A stretch of DNA of 29,099 nucleotides, taken from NCBI GenBank assembly GCA_910579125.1, contig CAJTTH010000030.1:1-29099 (forward strand). Direction: 5' to 3'. The notes under the pieces are model-generated. The model was not told where the DNA came from. It searched no databases and saw only the letters and a program-made list of their open reading frames with translations. The number at the start of each line of letters is the position of its first letter. Positions within the stretch are counted from its first letter, which is position 1. This document shows, piece by piece, positions 6,279-14,311 of the stretch. This DNA comes from an uncultured Oscillospiraceae bacterium (GTDB taxonomy: Bacteria > Bacillota > Clostridia > Oscillospirales > Ruminococcaceae). Made by a program: the position numbers and the translations under genes.

Positions 6279-8304
6279 ACGCAGCTTTTTCGGGAAATAT
6301 CTGCTGTACCGAATAGGCACTATGAAAGGCAATCTGCTTATCTGCCTTGTGCTGAACCTGCTCGGACTGCCGTTTTTCGCTCTGGGGCATTTGCATATGT
6401 CCGCCGCACAGCTTAACGGAACTGGCTATAGCAGAGACTTTTTCGGCTACGCGTCGTTCTGCGGACCTCTGTGCGTTTACACGGTAATGATTTTGGCGGT
6501 AACGGGCGCGGCGGCATCGTTTGTGTACTTTAACAAAAAGGAGTTCACCGATACGCTCGGAGTACTGCCGCTGTCTCACAGGGAGCGTTTCTGGGGGGAC
6601 TTTTTCGGCGACTATATCGCGAATGTCGCTCCGTTTATTCCGTGCGCGCTTATCGCGGCAGTTATGTTCGCGGTGACGCAGAATAATTACGCAATTATCG
6701 CAGCGCGTTCGGGCGGCGTGCCCACGGAGAATTATGTGAAGTTTATTGTCGGATTGTCGCTTTCGCTGCTGTTTGTGTATACGTTCGCTTACGTTATTTC
6801 GGCGCTTGTTACGTCGATATTCGGTCGGTTTATGTTTGCGGAGATGTTCTCGGTGATCGGGTCGGTCGTTTCCACGGTGCTGATAGTGAGCGTTTCGAAT
6901 ATACTTCTTTACGAAATGCCGGGTGTGCCCTCCTACGGTGCTCATCTGCTTTACGCAATGCCGTTGGGTCCGCTTTTCGGCGAAATTTCCCAAAGCCTTT
7001 CCGCTGCGGGAGCGTTCCGCGCTATACACGGCGGCGATATGAAGCCCTACGGGGATTTCATTGTGCTAAAGCCGCTTAATACTATAATTTTTATCGCTGC
7101 TACAGCGGCGCTTACGGTTCTCACGTATTATATCTCCAAGTCGCGCAAGCAGGAGCGCGTTGGGAAGATAATGGTTCACGGCGCGGCGTTCCGCGGATTG
7201 GAGCTTTTTACCGCCGCGACAGCGGTAATGATCGCGATATTTGTTCGCGGTGACAATAAATTTTTACCGGGTTTTCTTATCGGCGCGGCGATAGGCGTGG
7301 CAGTAACGGCTGTGTTCGAGATCATACGCAGACCGCGCGCCAAGGAACTGCTTAAAACCGCACTCGGATATGCCTATACGCTTATTGCCTGTTATGGTAT
7401 CTGCGTTCTGTTTAGGAATACGGGCGCGTTCGGAATGCGTTATATCAACGTTGATTCGGAGCAGGTCGAGTATGTTGCCATCGGAATAAACGGTTACAGC
7501 AACGGAAGTTATAAGCTGACTGAAAAATCCGATATACGGAAATTCACCGAAAAACACAATTCCATTTTACGTTCCGGCAGCGTTTGGCTTATCGGCGGAG
7601 ATGATTTTACGGTCGAATATAAGCTCACGGACGGCACAACAATAACAAGGGGCTACGGCTGCTCGTATTACGACTTTGATGAACCTATACGCAAAATGAC
7701 GGATAATCTCCGTTCGCTCGACGGCTATCCGAAAGCGCTTTGCGGTTATATGAACGACGGCGCGAAGATCGAATCGGTCACAGCGGAGTTAGAGGGAGTA
7801 TACGGCAGTATCTCTGTGCCGACGGATAAGACTGCGGAATTTATCGAAACGCTCTCCTCGGAGATAATCGGGAATTATTCCGCAGACGGAGAAGAGTGCG
7901 GCAGCATATCTATCGTACGGGCGGACACGAAAAACGGCATCCGTTCGACGAAAGTATCAGTTCAGAAAAATTATGGCGAAACCGTCAGATTTCTCAGAGC
8001 GCTTGACAGCGGCACGGACAACGGCAATCAACTTGCGCTCAGTCTTTCGCGTGGATACATCTATCCTGACAATGACGATTTCGGACTGAAAATCAACATA
8101 TACAAGAAGGATATGGAGGACAGACTTGTCAAGGAGCTGCTTTCGCTGCTCAAACTGCGCGGCGAAACGGATAACGGCGGCGCGGAGAACGAAGCCTCCG
8201 TCTATGTGGAATCAACGAATCTGGTGAAGTATTATGTTTCCGCAAGCGCGGAAAAGCGCGTTACGGAAATAATGCTGGAGCTTGCCGTAAAAACGGCTGA
8301 ATAG
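6256..8304 (+). CDS. Large ABC-transporter permease, paralogue 2
   Basis: The protein has 682 residues. The frame opens earlier (6145), but that part lies inside the ATPase gene. GGAGG at 6242-6246 and the MTEQSSCKRSFFGKY start, matching the paralogue, support 6256. About nine membrane segments fill residues 20-385, followed by a soluble domain of about 295 residues. It shares the SFFGKY start, the DTLGVLPLSHRERFWGDF segment and the overall layout with the permease at 3257-5371, but the rest has diverged strongly. A transporter with two different permeases around one ATPase is the likely assembly. The soluble domains could sense or bind the substrate at the membrane surface. It is the last gene of the operon. 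Confidence 0.75.
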   Translation: MTEQSSCKRSFFGKYLLYRIGTMKGNLLICLVLNLLGLPFFALGHLHMSAAQLNGTGYSRDFFGYASFCGPLCVYTVMILAVTGAAASFVYFNKKEFTDTLGVLPLSHRERFWGDFFGDYIANVAPFIPCALIAAVMFAVTQNNYAIIAARSGGVPTENYVKFIVGLSLSLLFVYTFAYVISALVTSIFGRFMFAEMFSVIGSVVSTVLIVSVSNILLYEMPGVPSYGAHLLYAMPLGPLFGEISQSLSAAGAFRAIHGGDMKPYGDFIVLKPLNTIIFIAATAALTVLTYYISKSRKQERVGKIMVHGAAFRGLELFTAATAVMIAIFVRGDNKFLPGFLIGAAIGVAVTAVFEIIRRPRAKELLKTALGYAYTLIACYGICVLFRNTGAFGMRYINVDSEQVEYVAIGINGYSNGSYKLTEKSDIRKFTEKHNSILRSGSVWLIGGDDFTVEYKLTDGTTITRGYGCSYYDFDEPIRKMTDNLRSLDGYPKALCGYMNDGAKIESVTAELEGVYGSISVPTDKTAEFIETLSSEIIGNYSADGEECGSISIVRADTKNGIRSTKVSVQKNYGETVRFLRALDSGTDNGNQLALSLSRGYIYPDNDDFGLKINIYKKDMEDRLVKELLSLLKLRGETDNGGAENEASVYVESTNLVKYYVSASAEKRVTEIMLELAVKTAE

Positions 8305-8305
8305 T

Positions 8306-8350
8306 AATAAAAGCAGCGGAAAGGCTGATGCCCGACCGCCGCTTTTTATT
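8306..8350 (+). terminator. Terminator of the ABC transporter operon
   Basis: AATAAAAGCAGCGG pairs imperfectly with CCGCCGCTTTTTATT across a 16-nt loop, and the 3' arm ends in a T run. It starts right after the stop codon. Confidence 0.65.
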
Positions 8351-8378
8351 ACGATTTTATTATGTTTTCAATAACCAC

Positions 8379-8407
8379 TTGCAAAAATTTGTCGAATGAG
8401 TTATAAT
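8379..8407 (+). promoter_or_regulatory. Sigma-A promoter of the membrane protein/GH127 operon
   Basis: TTGCAA (8379-8384) and TATAAT (8402-8407) have a 17-bp spacer, 30 bp upstream of the first start codon. Confidence 0.8.
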
Positions 8408-8437
8408 ATATAAAGAATACATAACAGGGGTGTTTTT

Positions 8438-8890
8438 ATGAATTCAGGTAAAAACGGACATAGTACCGCACGGAATGTATTTTTCGGCGCGGTGGCGGCG
8501 CTTGCGGTTGTGGTGCTGATACTGTTTGCGACAGGCAGGCTCGACGGCTTTTTCTCCGCAGATGAATTGATTTATAACGATAATTCTTCGCAGACTGTTT
8601 CCGACATCGATCCGGAAACCGCAGAGCTGCATTTCAGGAGCAATAAATTGTTGGAGCAGCATTTCCAAAAACACGGTATCGATATGGGCTTTGGTTCTGC
8701 GGAGGAGTATGAAAAGTCTGCCTCTGCCGTGGTGTCGAATCCCGAAGCGCTCCACAAGGTCGAAGCCGAGGACGGCGATGACGTGTACTATATCGAGCGC
8801 ACGAACGAATTCGTTGTGGTCTCAACAGACGGATTTTTGAGAACATATTTTAATCCCGACAGGGGAAAAGATTATTTTGATCGTCAATAA
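8438..8890 (+). CDS. Single-pass membrane protein with a BECR-nuclease-like C-terminal module
   Basis: The protein has 150 residues; AGGGG precedes the ATG. A basic N-terminus and one hydrophobic helix (about 12-33) predict the N-terminus inside and the rest outside. The C-terminal 90 residues read L-x-x-H-F-x-K-H-G-x(3)-G-F-G-S-A-x-E-Y, later T-N-E-F-V-V-V-S-T-D-G and finally L-R-T-Y-F-N-P-D-R-G. From memory this order (HF..HG...G....EY, then NEFgVv..DG.irTyFkP) is that of a small module at the C-termini of phage head proteins, Rhs proteins and other polymorphic toxins, thought to have a barnase/EndoU/colicin E5-D/RelE-like fold. Whether this copy is catalytic is unknown. No immunity-like gene is adjacent. 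It sits 14 nt before a second membrane protein gene. Confidence 0.6.
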   Translation: MNSGKNGHSTARNVFFGAVAALAVVVLILFATGRLDGFFSADELIYNDNSSQTVSDIDPETAELHFRSNKLLEQHFQKHGIDMGFGSAEEYEKSASAVVSNPEALHKVEAEDGDDVYYIERTNEFVVVSTDGFLRTYFNPDRGKDYFDRQ

Positions 8891-8904
8891 AAGGGGGAAG
8901 TGTA

Positions 8905-10212
8905 ATGAGCAGACCCGGAGAAGGTAACGGAGGTACGGGAGGATTTCGCCCCTCTACGTCAAACGGGGGAAACGGAGTTCAGGGCAGAGCGGGCGTTCAA
9001 AGGCGACCGGGCGCGGGCAGCTCGGGCGGCACCGGCGGAAACGGTTTTCGTCCGACGCCGCCATCGGGAAATGTAACGGGAACGCAGCGCCCGAGTAGCG
9101 CTCCCCGACCCAATAGCGCGCCGCGTCCGAACGGTGGTTCGGGAGGAATGCACCCGTCCGGCAATAACCGTCCGCCAAGCGGCGGAATGCGTCCGAACGG
9201 CGGCAGACCGAGCGCGCCCATGGGGCGGAACGTTCCTACCGGACGCGGTGCGCCGCCTCCGCGAAGGGGAGCGCCGCCACCGAGTAACGGACGGCGTTTG
9301 CCGCCTCCTCCGCCAAGACCCGACAGAAGCAGATACGCGCCGCCTCCGCCCTCGCCCAAGCGTCCGAGGAGCTACGGGAGAAACAACGGCTGCGTGAATA
9401 TGCTGATCGGCGGCGCTGTTGTCGCGATAGTTCTGTTTATCGTGCTGCTGAACGTTCTGCGGAACAGCTGCACGGGCTGTTCGGGCGATCCTTCAAACGT
9501 CGGGGGGAACAGCACGTCAACGTCCTCGACAAGCAGCGGTACGAGCAGTAGTTTGCAGCCCTCGGGAAATTCGCAAAACGGTAACAGTTCAAGCAATATG
9601 GAAAGCTCAAGCAGCACAGTCGTTACGCCACCGCCCGCGCCTGCCGCTCCGCGCATTTCGCTGGAGCGCAACATGCCCGAAAACGCGTTCAAGTCCGAGT
9701 GCGTTACGGACGAGCTTGGCTGGTTCAAAGATGTGAAAGCGGCGGGCGAAAGCCTTAAATTCGTGTACGACAAGCTCGGGATACAGCCGTATGTCGTGTT
9801 CAGAAAGTACGACGACAGCCTTAAAACCGACGCGGATAAGGTTCAGTTCTGCGTTGACTGGTACAAGTCGCACATAACCGACGAGGATACTTTTTTGCTG
9901 ATGTACTTCGCTGAAAAAGAGAGCACCAAGGACATCGGCTACACCGTTTACTATTCGGGAGCAAATGCCGAAAAACTGGCGGCGGAGTTCAGAGAAATTC
10001 TTGAGGAGGGCTTTAACGAGTATTGGTTTACGGAGCTGTCAACGGACAAGGTCATTGAATATGCGTTCCAATACACCTGCAACAGAATTTCAATAAAAAA
10101 GCAGGGTGAATCTTCCTCAACGTCCGATACCTCTACAACCTCATCGAACGAGCCGACAACGGAAGAACCGACTGCGGAGGAGACAAATGATACAACTGAT
10201 ACAACCGAATAA
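8905..10212 (+). CDS. Membrane-anchored protein with Pro/Gly-rich arm and TPM-like outer domain
   Basis: The protein has 435 residues with AAGGGGG before the ATG. Residues 1-155 are very rich in Gly, Pro, Arg, Asn and Ser, with repeated RPNSAPRPN-, GGMRPNGG- and APPPRRG-like units. One membrane helix follows near 165-187 (NMLIGGAVVAIVLFIVLLNV). After a basic segment before it, the arm should be cytoplasmic and the rest outside. A Ser/Thr linker leads to a folded domain (about 250-400) with TDELGWFKD, LGIQPYVVF, ITDEDTFLLMYF and YTVYYSG, which recalls TPM-type domains of clostridial membrane proteins. A Thr/Glu-rich tail ends the protein. Its last 26 nt overlap the GH127 gene. Its function is unknown; a cytoplasmic low-complexity arm joined to an outer domain is unusual. 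Confidence 0.7.
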   Translation: MSRPGEGNGGTGGFRPSTSNGGNGVQGRAGVQRRPGAGSSGGTGGNGFRPTPPSGNVTGTQRPSSAPRPNSAPRPNGGSGGMHPSGNNRPPSGGMRPNGGRPSAPMGRNVPTGRGAPPPRRGAPPPSNGRRLPPPPPRPDRSRYAPPPPSPKRPRSYGRNNGCVNMLIGGAVVAIVLFIVLLNVLRNSCTGCSGDPSNVGGNSTSTSSTSSGTSSSLQPSGNSQNGNSSSNMESSSSTVVTPPPAPAAPRISLERNMPENAFKSECVTDELGWFKDVKAAGESLKFVYDKLGIQPYVVFRKYDDSLKTDADKVQFCVDWYKSHITDEDTFLLMYFAEKESTKDIGYTVYYSGANAEKLAAEFREILEEGFNEYWFTELSTDKVIEYAFQYTCNRISIKKQGESSSTSDTSTTSSNEPTTEEPTAEETNDTTDTTE

Positions 10213-11968
10213 AGCACGGCTGCTGCCGGGTCTGTTCAAGGAGCGCGCCGACATCAACCGCGCGTATCTTATGGAGCTTGAGACCGAATCGCTGCTTCAG
10301 AATTTCTATCTTGAAGCCGCGGTACGCATCGACCGCAATTTAGAGGATATGCACCTCGGGTGGGAATCGCCCGCGTGTCAGCTGAGAGGGCATTTCTTGG
10401 GACATTGGATGTCTGCGGTGGCAATGCTTTCCGCGCAGAATAACGATATTGAGCTTAAGGCGAAGCTCGATATCGTTATCGACGAACTGGAAAGATGCCA
10501 GAAACTGAACGGCGGCGAGTGGATAGGCTCGATACCTGAAAAGTATTTTGAAAAACTTGCCGACGACGAATATATATGGTCGCCGCAGTACACCATGCAT
10601 AAAACGCTGCTGGGGCTGTATCACAGCGCCTTATACGCGGAAAACCGAAAGGCAGCGGAAATAATGAGCCGCGCCGCCGACTGGTATATGCGCTGGACGG
10701 AGAAAATGCAGACGGTGAACCCTCACGCCGTATACAGCGGTGAGGAAGGCGGAATGCTGGAGGTCTGGGCGGGAATGTACCGCCTTACAGGGGAGGAGAA
10801 ATATCTTACGCTTGTGGAGAGATACTCACACCCGTCGATCTTCAAAAAGCTCGAAAACGGCGAGGACGCTCTCTCCGACTGTCACGCGAACGCCAGTATA
10901 CCGTGGGCGCACGGCGCGGCGGCAATGTACGAGGTCACGGGCGACGAAAAGTGGCTCGGGCTTGTAAAGGCGTTCTGGAAATGCGCGGTCGAGGACAGGG
11001 AATCGTTTTGCACAGGCGGTCAGAACTCTGGGGAGTACTGGATCGCTCCAAAACGTCTTGGCGCGTTTATAGGTGAACGCACACAGGAGTTCTGCACGGT
11101 TTACAATATGGTGCGTTTGGCGGACTATCTGTTTCTATTTACGGGCGAAAAGCGTTATGCCGACTATATTGAGAAAAATCTTTACAACGGCTTTCTTGCG
11201 CAGCAGAATAAATTCACGGGTATGCCGGCGTACTTCCTGCCGCTGAAAGCGGGTAGCCGAAAGAAGTGGGGCAGCCGCAAGCACGATTTCTGGTGCTGCC
11301 ACGGAACGATGGTTCAGGCGCACACGATCTACCCGTCGCTTTGTTGGTACGAGGATGGGGAACGGGTGATCGTTTCGCAGTACATCAACTCGCGGTATGA
11401 CCGCAGCGAAAACGTTACGATAACCCAGAACATCGATATGAAATATTACGGCAGCGGAGCGCTTTTTGATGAGAACGACAACAGCCGTATGTCTCGGTGG
11501 TATCTGAAGATCGGCGTGCGCGTGAAAACTCCCGAGGAGTTTACGCTGTCGCTACGTATTCCCGACTGGCTGAGCGGAGAGCCTGTTATTTCCGTTGACG
11601 GCGAGGAAATCAAATTGGTTGACGGCAGCGGCTATTGCGATATACGGCGGGTGTGGAGCGACAATACGGTGAGCGTATATTTTCCCGTTAAGCTGTCAAC
11701 AGACGCGCTGCCCGATTTTCCCGAGCTTACCGCGTTTCTTGAGGGACCTGTCGTGCTGGCGGGACTGCGCGGCGGCGACTGCGGGATTACGCCGAAACAG
11801 GGCTGTGCTCCCGAAAGCGCGCTCGTAAACGTTACCGAACACACCTACAGTACGTTCCCGTGGCAGCAGAGCACTTACCGCACAGTCGGTCAGCCCGAGA
11901 ATTTCAGCTTTGTTCCGCTGTACGACATAACCGACGAGGAATACACGGTTTATTTTACTGTAAAGTAA
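10187..11968 (+). CDS. GH127-type glycoside hydrolase (beta-L-arabinofuranosidase-like)
   Basis: The protein has 593 residues and no signal peptide, so it should act in the cytoplasm. The frame is open from 10106, but GGAGG at 10176-10180 and family alignment place the start at 10187. It shows the alpha/alpha-toroid family pattern (ACQLRGHFLGHWMSA, GEWIGSIPEKYF, YTMHKTLLGLY). In the characterised GH127 enzyme HypBA1, a zinc-held Cys is the nucleophile, with one Glu and three Cys as ligands. The matching residues are visible here: QEFC (Glu301, Cys303) and FWCCHG (Cys370, Cys371). Glu283 in SGEYW is the probable acid/base. Relatives release L-arabinofuranose from plant glycans or hydroxyproline-linked arabinans. 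The exact substrate is unproven, and related families such as GH146 share the fold. Confidence 0.88.
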   Translation: MIQLIQPNKARLLPGLFKERADINRAYLMELETESLLQNFYLEAAVRIDRNLEDMHLGWESPACQLRGHFLGHWMSAVAMLSAQNNDIELKAKLDIVIDELERCQKLNGGEWIGSIPEKYFEKLADDEYIWSPQYTMHKTLLGLYHSALYAENRKAAEIMSRAADWYMRWTEKMQTVNPHAVYSGEEGGMLEVWAGMYRLTGEEKYLTLVERYSHPSIFKKLENGEDALSDCHANASIPWAHGAAAMYEVTGDEKWLGLVKAFWKCAVEDRESFCTGGQNSGEYWIAPKRLGAFIGERTQEFCTVYNMVRLADYLFLFTGEKRYADYIEKNLYNGFLAQQNKFTGMPAYFLPLKAGSRKKWGSRKHDFWCCHGTMVQAHTIYPSLCWYEDGERVIVSQYINSRYDRSENVTITQNIDMKYYGSGALFDENDNSRMSRWYLKIGVRVKTPEEFTLSLRIPDWLSGEPVISVDGEEIKLVDGSGYCDIRRVWSDNTVSVYFPVKLSTDALPDFPELTAFLEGPVVLAGLRGGDCGITPKQGCAPESALVNVTEHTYSTFPWQQSTYRTVGQPENFSFVPLYDITDEEYTVYFTVK

Positions 11969-12000
11969 TGTTTCCGAAAAATATGCGGTATAAAAATTTT

Positions 12001-12034
12001 GCGGTGTCGAAAAACATTCGGCACCGCGCTTTTG
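12001..12034. terminator. Bidirectional terminator between GH127 and spoIIID
   Basis: GCGGTGTCG (12001-12009) pairs with CGGCACCGC (12019-12027), with one G-U pair. It is followed by GCTTTTGTT on the plus strand and by an A/T-rich run ending in five T residues on the minus strand. The genes on either side converge on it. Confidence 0.75.
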
Positions 12035-12316
12035 TTATGTACCAGCAAACTTCCTCTTTGATAATTCACTGTATTTTTTCTTAGTCGCCTCTCCGCCGCG
12101 AATATGGCGCTCCTGTTTATTTTTATCGAGAACGGTTTTGACTTCCTCATACAGAGCCTTGTTCGCTTTCTCGAGCTTTACGGTAATATCCTGATGAACG
12201 GTGCTCTTGCTGATCCCGAACTGGCGGGCGGCAGCGCGCACCGTAGCGTTATTTTCAACAATAAATTTCCCAAGTATAACACATCTTTCCTGATTACTGT
12301 CATTACATTGCTTCAA
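12035..12316 (-). CDS. spoIIID: Sporulation transcriptional regulator SpoIIID
   Basis: The product has 93 residues. The family pattern is clear: VILGKFIVENNATVRAAARQ, then FGISKSTVHQDI (helix-turn-helix, about 25-48), and the family hallmark RHIRGGEATKKKYS. SpoIIID acts in the mother cell during endospore formation, activating and repressing genes downstream of sigma-E. The start must be TTG at 12316-12314: no in-frame ATG lies upstream before a TAG at 12331-12329, and a purine-rich AGGGGGG site (12324-12330) is well placed. The gene is monocistronic. It implies that the organism can sporulate, or descends from sporulators. Confidence 0.92.
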   Translation of the reverse strand: MKQCNDSNQERCVILGKFIVENNATVRAAARQFGISKSTVHQDITVKLEKANKALYEEVKTVLDKNKQERHIRGGEATKKKYSELSKRKFAGT

Positions 12317-12417
12317 AGATTTTCCCCCCTAACTGTGTTATTTCCGACATTAAATATTATGTTGACAAACCGCGGTTTATGATTGCGGACAAATTCTCGG
12401 GAAAATAAAATCACACC

Positions 12418-12446
12418 TTGACAACAAAAGGGAAAAGAGGTATAAT
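12418..12446 (+). promoter_or_regulatory. Consensus sigma-A promoter of the 12.5-15.7 kb operon
   Basis: TTGACA (12418-12423) and TATAAT (12441-12446) are exact matches with a 17-bp spacer, 72 bp upstream of the first start codon. Confidence 0.88.
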
Positions 12447-12518
12447 TATAATGTATAAGTTACTCGTCGTTTTTGTTATTAACGGCGTTTTAAAATGTTA
12501 TATACTAAGAGGTAGAAT

Positions 12519-13769
12519 ATGGGATTTTTTGAGTTTTCGGAGAAGATAATATCCGCTGCCGAAGCGGCAACGCATAAATGCAAGGGGCAATTTGCCGAGC
12601 TGGACAGGCTTTGTGAATACAACGGACAGCGCGTTCTGAAAGCGTTTATCGACAACCGTGTAAGCGAGATACATCTAAAAGGCACAACGGGCTACGGCTA
12701 CGATGACGAGGGTCGGGACAAGCTCGACAAGGTGTTCGCGCAAGTGCTTGGCGCGGAGGATGCACTTGTCCGCCACAATTTCGTGAACGGCACGCACGCG
12801 CTTACCACTGCGCTTTTTGGGGTGCTGCGCCCGAGAGATACGCTGCTGTCCGTAACGGGAATGCCCTACGACACAATGCAGGAGGTCATTCTCGGCGATA
12901 ATTGCGGCTCTCTGCGCGACTTCGGCGTAAATTTTGCGATGATACCGCTGCTCGCGGACGGAATGCCGAATTACGCCGAGATAGCGCGGCGCGCTCCCGA
13001 AGCCAAACTCGCCTATATTCAGCGCTCGCGCGGTTACTCATTGCGCCCGTCGTTCGACATTTCGACAATATCCAAGATAATTCAAGCGATACGCAGCAGC
13101 AACCGCGAATGCATAATTATGGTCGACAACTGTTACGGCGAACTTGTCGAGGATAAAGAGCCCGCTGCGGTCGGAGCGGATCTTATAGTTGGCAGTCTTA
13201 TCAAGAATTTAGGCGGCGGCATTGCCGAAACGGGCGGCTACATAGCGGGAAAATCCGACCTCATAGAGCAGTGCAGCTATCGGCTGACCTGTCCCGGCGC
13301 GGGCAGGGAGGTCGGCTGTTCGCTGAACCAGCTGCGCGGGTTGTATATGGGATTGTTCCACGCTCCCGAGGCGGTGTGCGCGGCTCTGAAAACATCGGTT
13401 TTCGCGGCGGCGTTCTTTGAGCAGCTAGGATTTGAAGCGTTCCCGAAATACAACGAAAAGCGCACGGACATAATTGCCGCGCTGAAATTAGGCACTCCCG
13501 AAAAGCTTATCGCGTTCTGCGAGGGAATACAGAGCGGCTCGCCGATAGACAGCTTCGCAAGCCCCGAGCCTTGGGATATGCCCGGTTACGACAGCAAGGT
13601 GATAATGGCGGCGGGAGCATTCACAATGGGCGCGTCGATAGAGCTCTCCGCAGACGCTCCGCTCCGTGAGCCTTACGCGGTGTGGTTACAGGGCGGTCTG
13701 ACTTTCCCGACGGGGAAAACGGGCATTATGCTCGCCGCGCAGAGAATGACCGAAAAGGGACTGCTATGA
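12519..13769 (+). CDS. PLP-dependent enzyme of the methionine gamma-lyase-like/'aluminium resistance protein' family
   Basis: The protein has 416 residues, the usual family length (PF06838, YnbB-like). Features are a glycine-rich KGTTGYGYDDEGRDKLD region, VRHNFVNGTHALTTALFG in the cofactor-phosphate part, VDNCYGELVE with the ring-binding Asp, and GSLIKNLGGG with the Schiff-base Lys229. The C-terminal PPTG-like LTFPTGKTGI is also present. The family has the type I aminotransferase fold and is annotated as a carbon-sulfur lyase acting on methionine or cystathionine-like substrates. The 'aluminium resistance' name rests on one old phenotype. RBS AAGAGGT lies upstream. The stop overlaps the next start (ATGA). 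Confidence 0.9.
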   Translation: MGFFEFSEKIISAAEAATHKCKGQFAELDRLCEYNGQRVLKAFIDNRVSEIHLKGTTGYGYDDEGRDKLDKVFAQVLGAEDALVRHNFVNGTHALTTALFGVLRPRDTLLSVTGMPYDTMQEVILGDNCGSLRDFGVNFAMIPLLADGMPNYAEIARRAPEAKLAYIQRSRGYSLRPSFDISTISKIIQAIRSSNRECIIMVDNCYGELVEDKEPAAVGADLIVGSLIKNLGGGIAETGGYIAGKSDLIEQCSYRLTCPGAGREVGCSLNQLRGLYMGLFHAPEAVCAALKTSVFAAAFFEQLGFEAFPKYNEKRTDIIAALKLGTPEKLIAFCEGIQSGSPIDSFASPEPWDMPGYDSKVIMAAGAFTMGASIELSADAPLREPYAVWLQGGLTFPTGKTGIMLAAQRMTEKGLL

Positions 13770-14311
13770 GCAGATTAAAGCGCATAATGTACATAATTTC
13801 GTCGGTATCTCTTGTGCTGATGTTCGTATTTTTCGGCATTTACAGGCTGTCGGACGCACGCGTTTTTACAACGCTGGGCATTACGGCGATGACTGTATGT
13901 TATCACTTTACGATAAGGCTTGTCATAGGCAATTTAGTTGATGCGGTGATGTGCAACGAAGCGGATTGGCGCAAGCCGTGGTTCCGTGAGCGCAAATTTG
14001 AGGAAAAGCTGTATAAAAGGCTTAAGGTAAAGCGTTGGAAGGATCGTATGCCGACTTTCGACGAGAGCGTTTTCTCAATTGAAAAACAACCGATAGAGCG
14101 CGTTATCGGCGCGACCTGTCAATCCGAGATAGTCCACGAGCTTGACGTGATAGCAAGCCTTGCCGCGATATTTTTCACAATACCGTTCGGCGAGTTATGG
14201 GTGTTTCTCATTACTTCCGTACTCGGCACGATACCCGACATTATGTTCGTAATTATGCAGCGGTATAACCGTCCGCGCTTGTTAAAATCGCTTAAAAGGA
14301 GAAACAAATGA
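13766..14311 (+). CDS. Multipass membrane protein resembling CrtO-type acyltransferases
   Basis: The protein has 181 residues. The frame is open from 13682, but the ATGA junction with the preceding gene at 13766 gives a coupled start and a sensible MSRLKRIMYIIS membrane start. Hydrophobic helices lie near residues 8-28, 34-55 and 128-165. The core reads FEEKLYKRLKVKRWKDRMP followed by ATCQSEIVHELD. This combination (Tyr/Phe-K-x-L-K-V-K-x-W-K-D-[KR]-[ML]-P plus a Cys-x-x-E-[IL]-x-H motif) recalls the glycosyl-4,4'-diaponeurosporenoate acyltransferase (CrtO) family and its many uncharacterised Firmicutes relatives. No carotenoid genes are nearby, so its substrate is probably different. AATGA joins it to the GNAT gene. 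Confidence 0.6.
   Translation: MSRLKRIMYIISSVSLVLMFVFFGIYRLSDARVFTTLGITAMTVCYHFTIRLVIGNLVDAVMCNEADWRKPWFRERKFEEKLYKRLKVKRWKDRMPTFDESVFSIEKQPIERVIGATCQSEIVHELDVIASLAAIFFTIPFGELWVFLITSVLGTIPDIMFVIMQRYNRPRLLKSLKRRNK

Noticed and set aside
8997..9359. Gly-rich minus-strand frame of 120 codons
   Set aside because: It is the complement of the Pro-rich arm; its glycines come from CCG/CCT codons on the coding strand.
9060..9370. Repeated GC-rich units resembling a tandem repeat or CRISPR
   Set aside because: They are irregular codon-level repeats within the Pro/Gly-rich arm of a coding gene, without constant repeat or spacer lengths.
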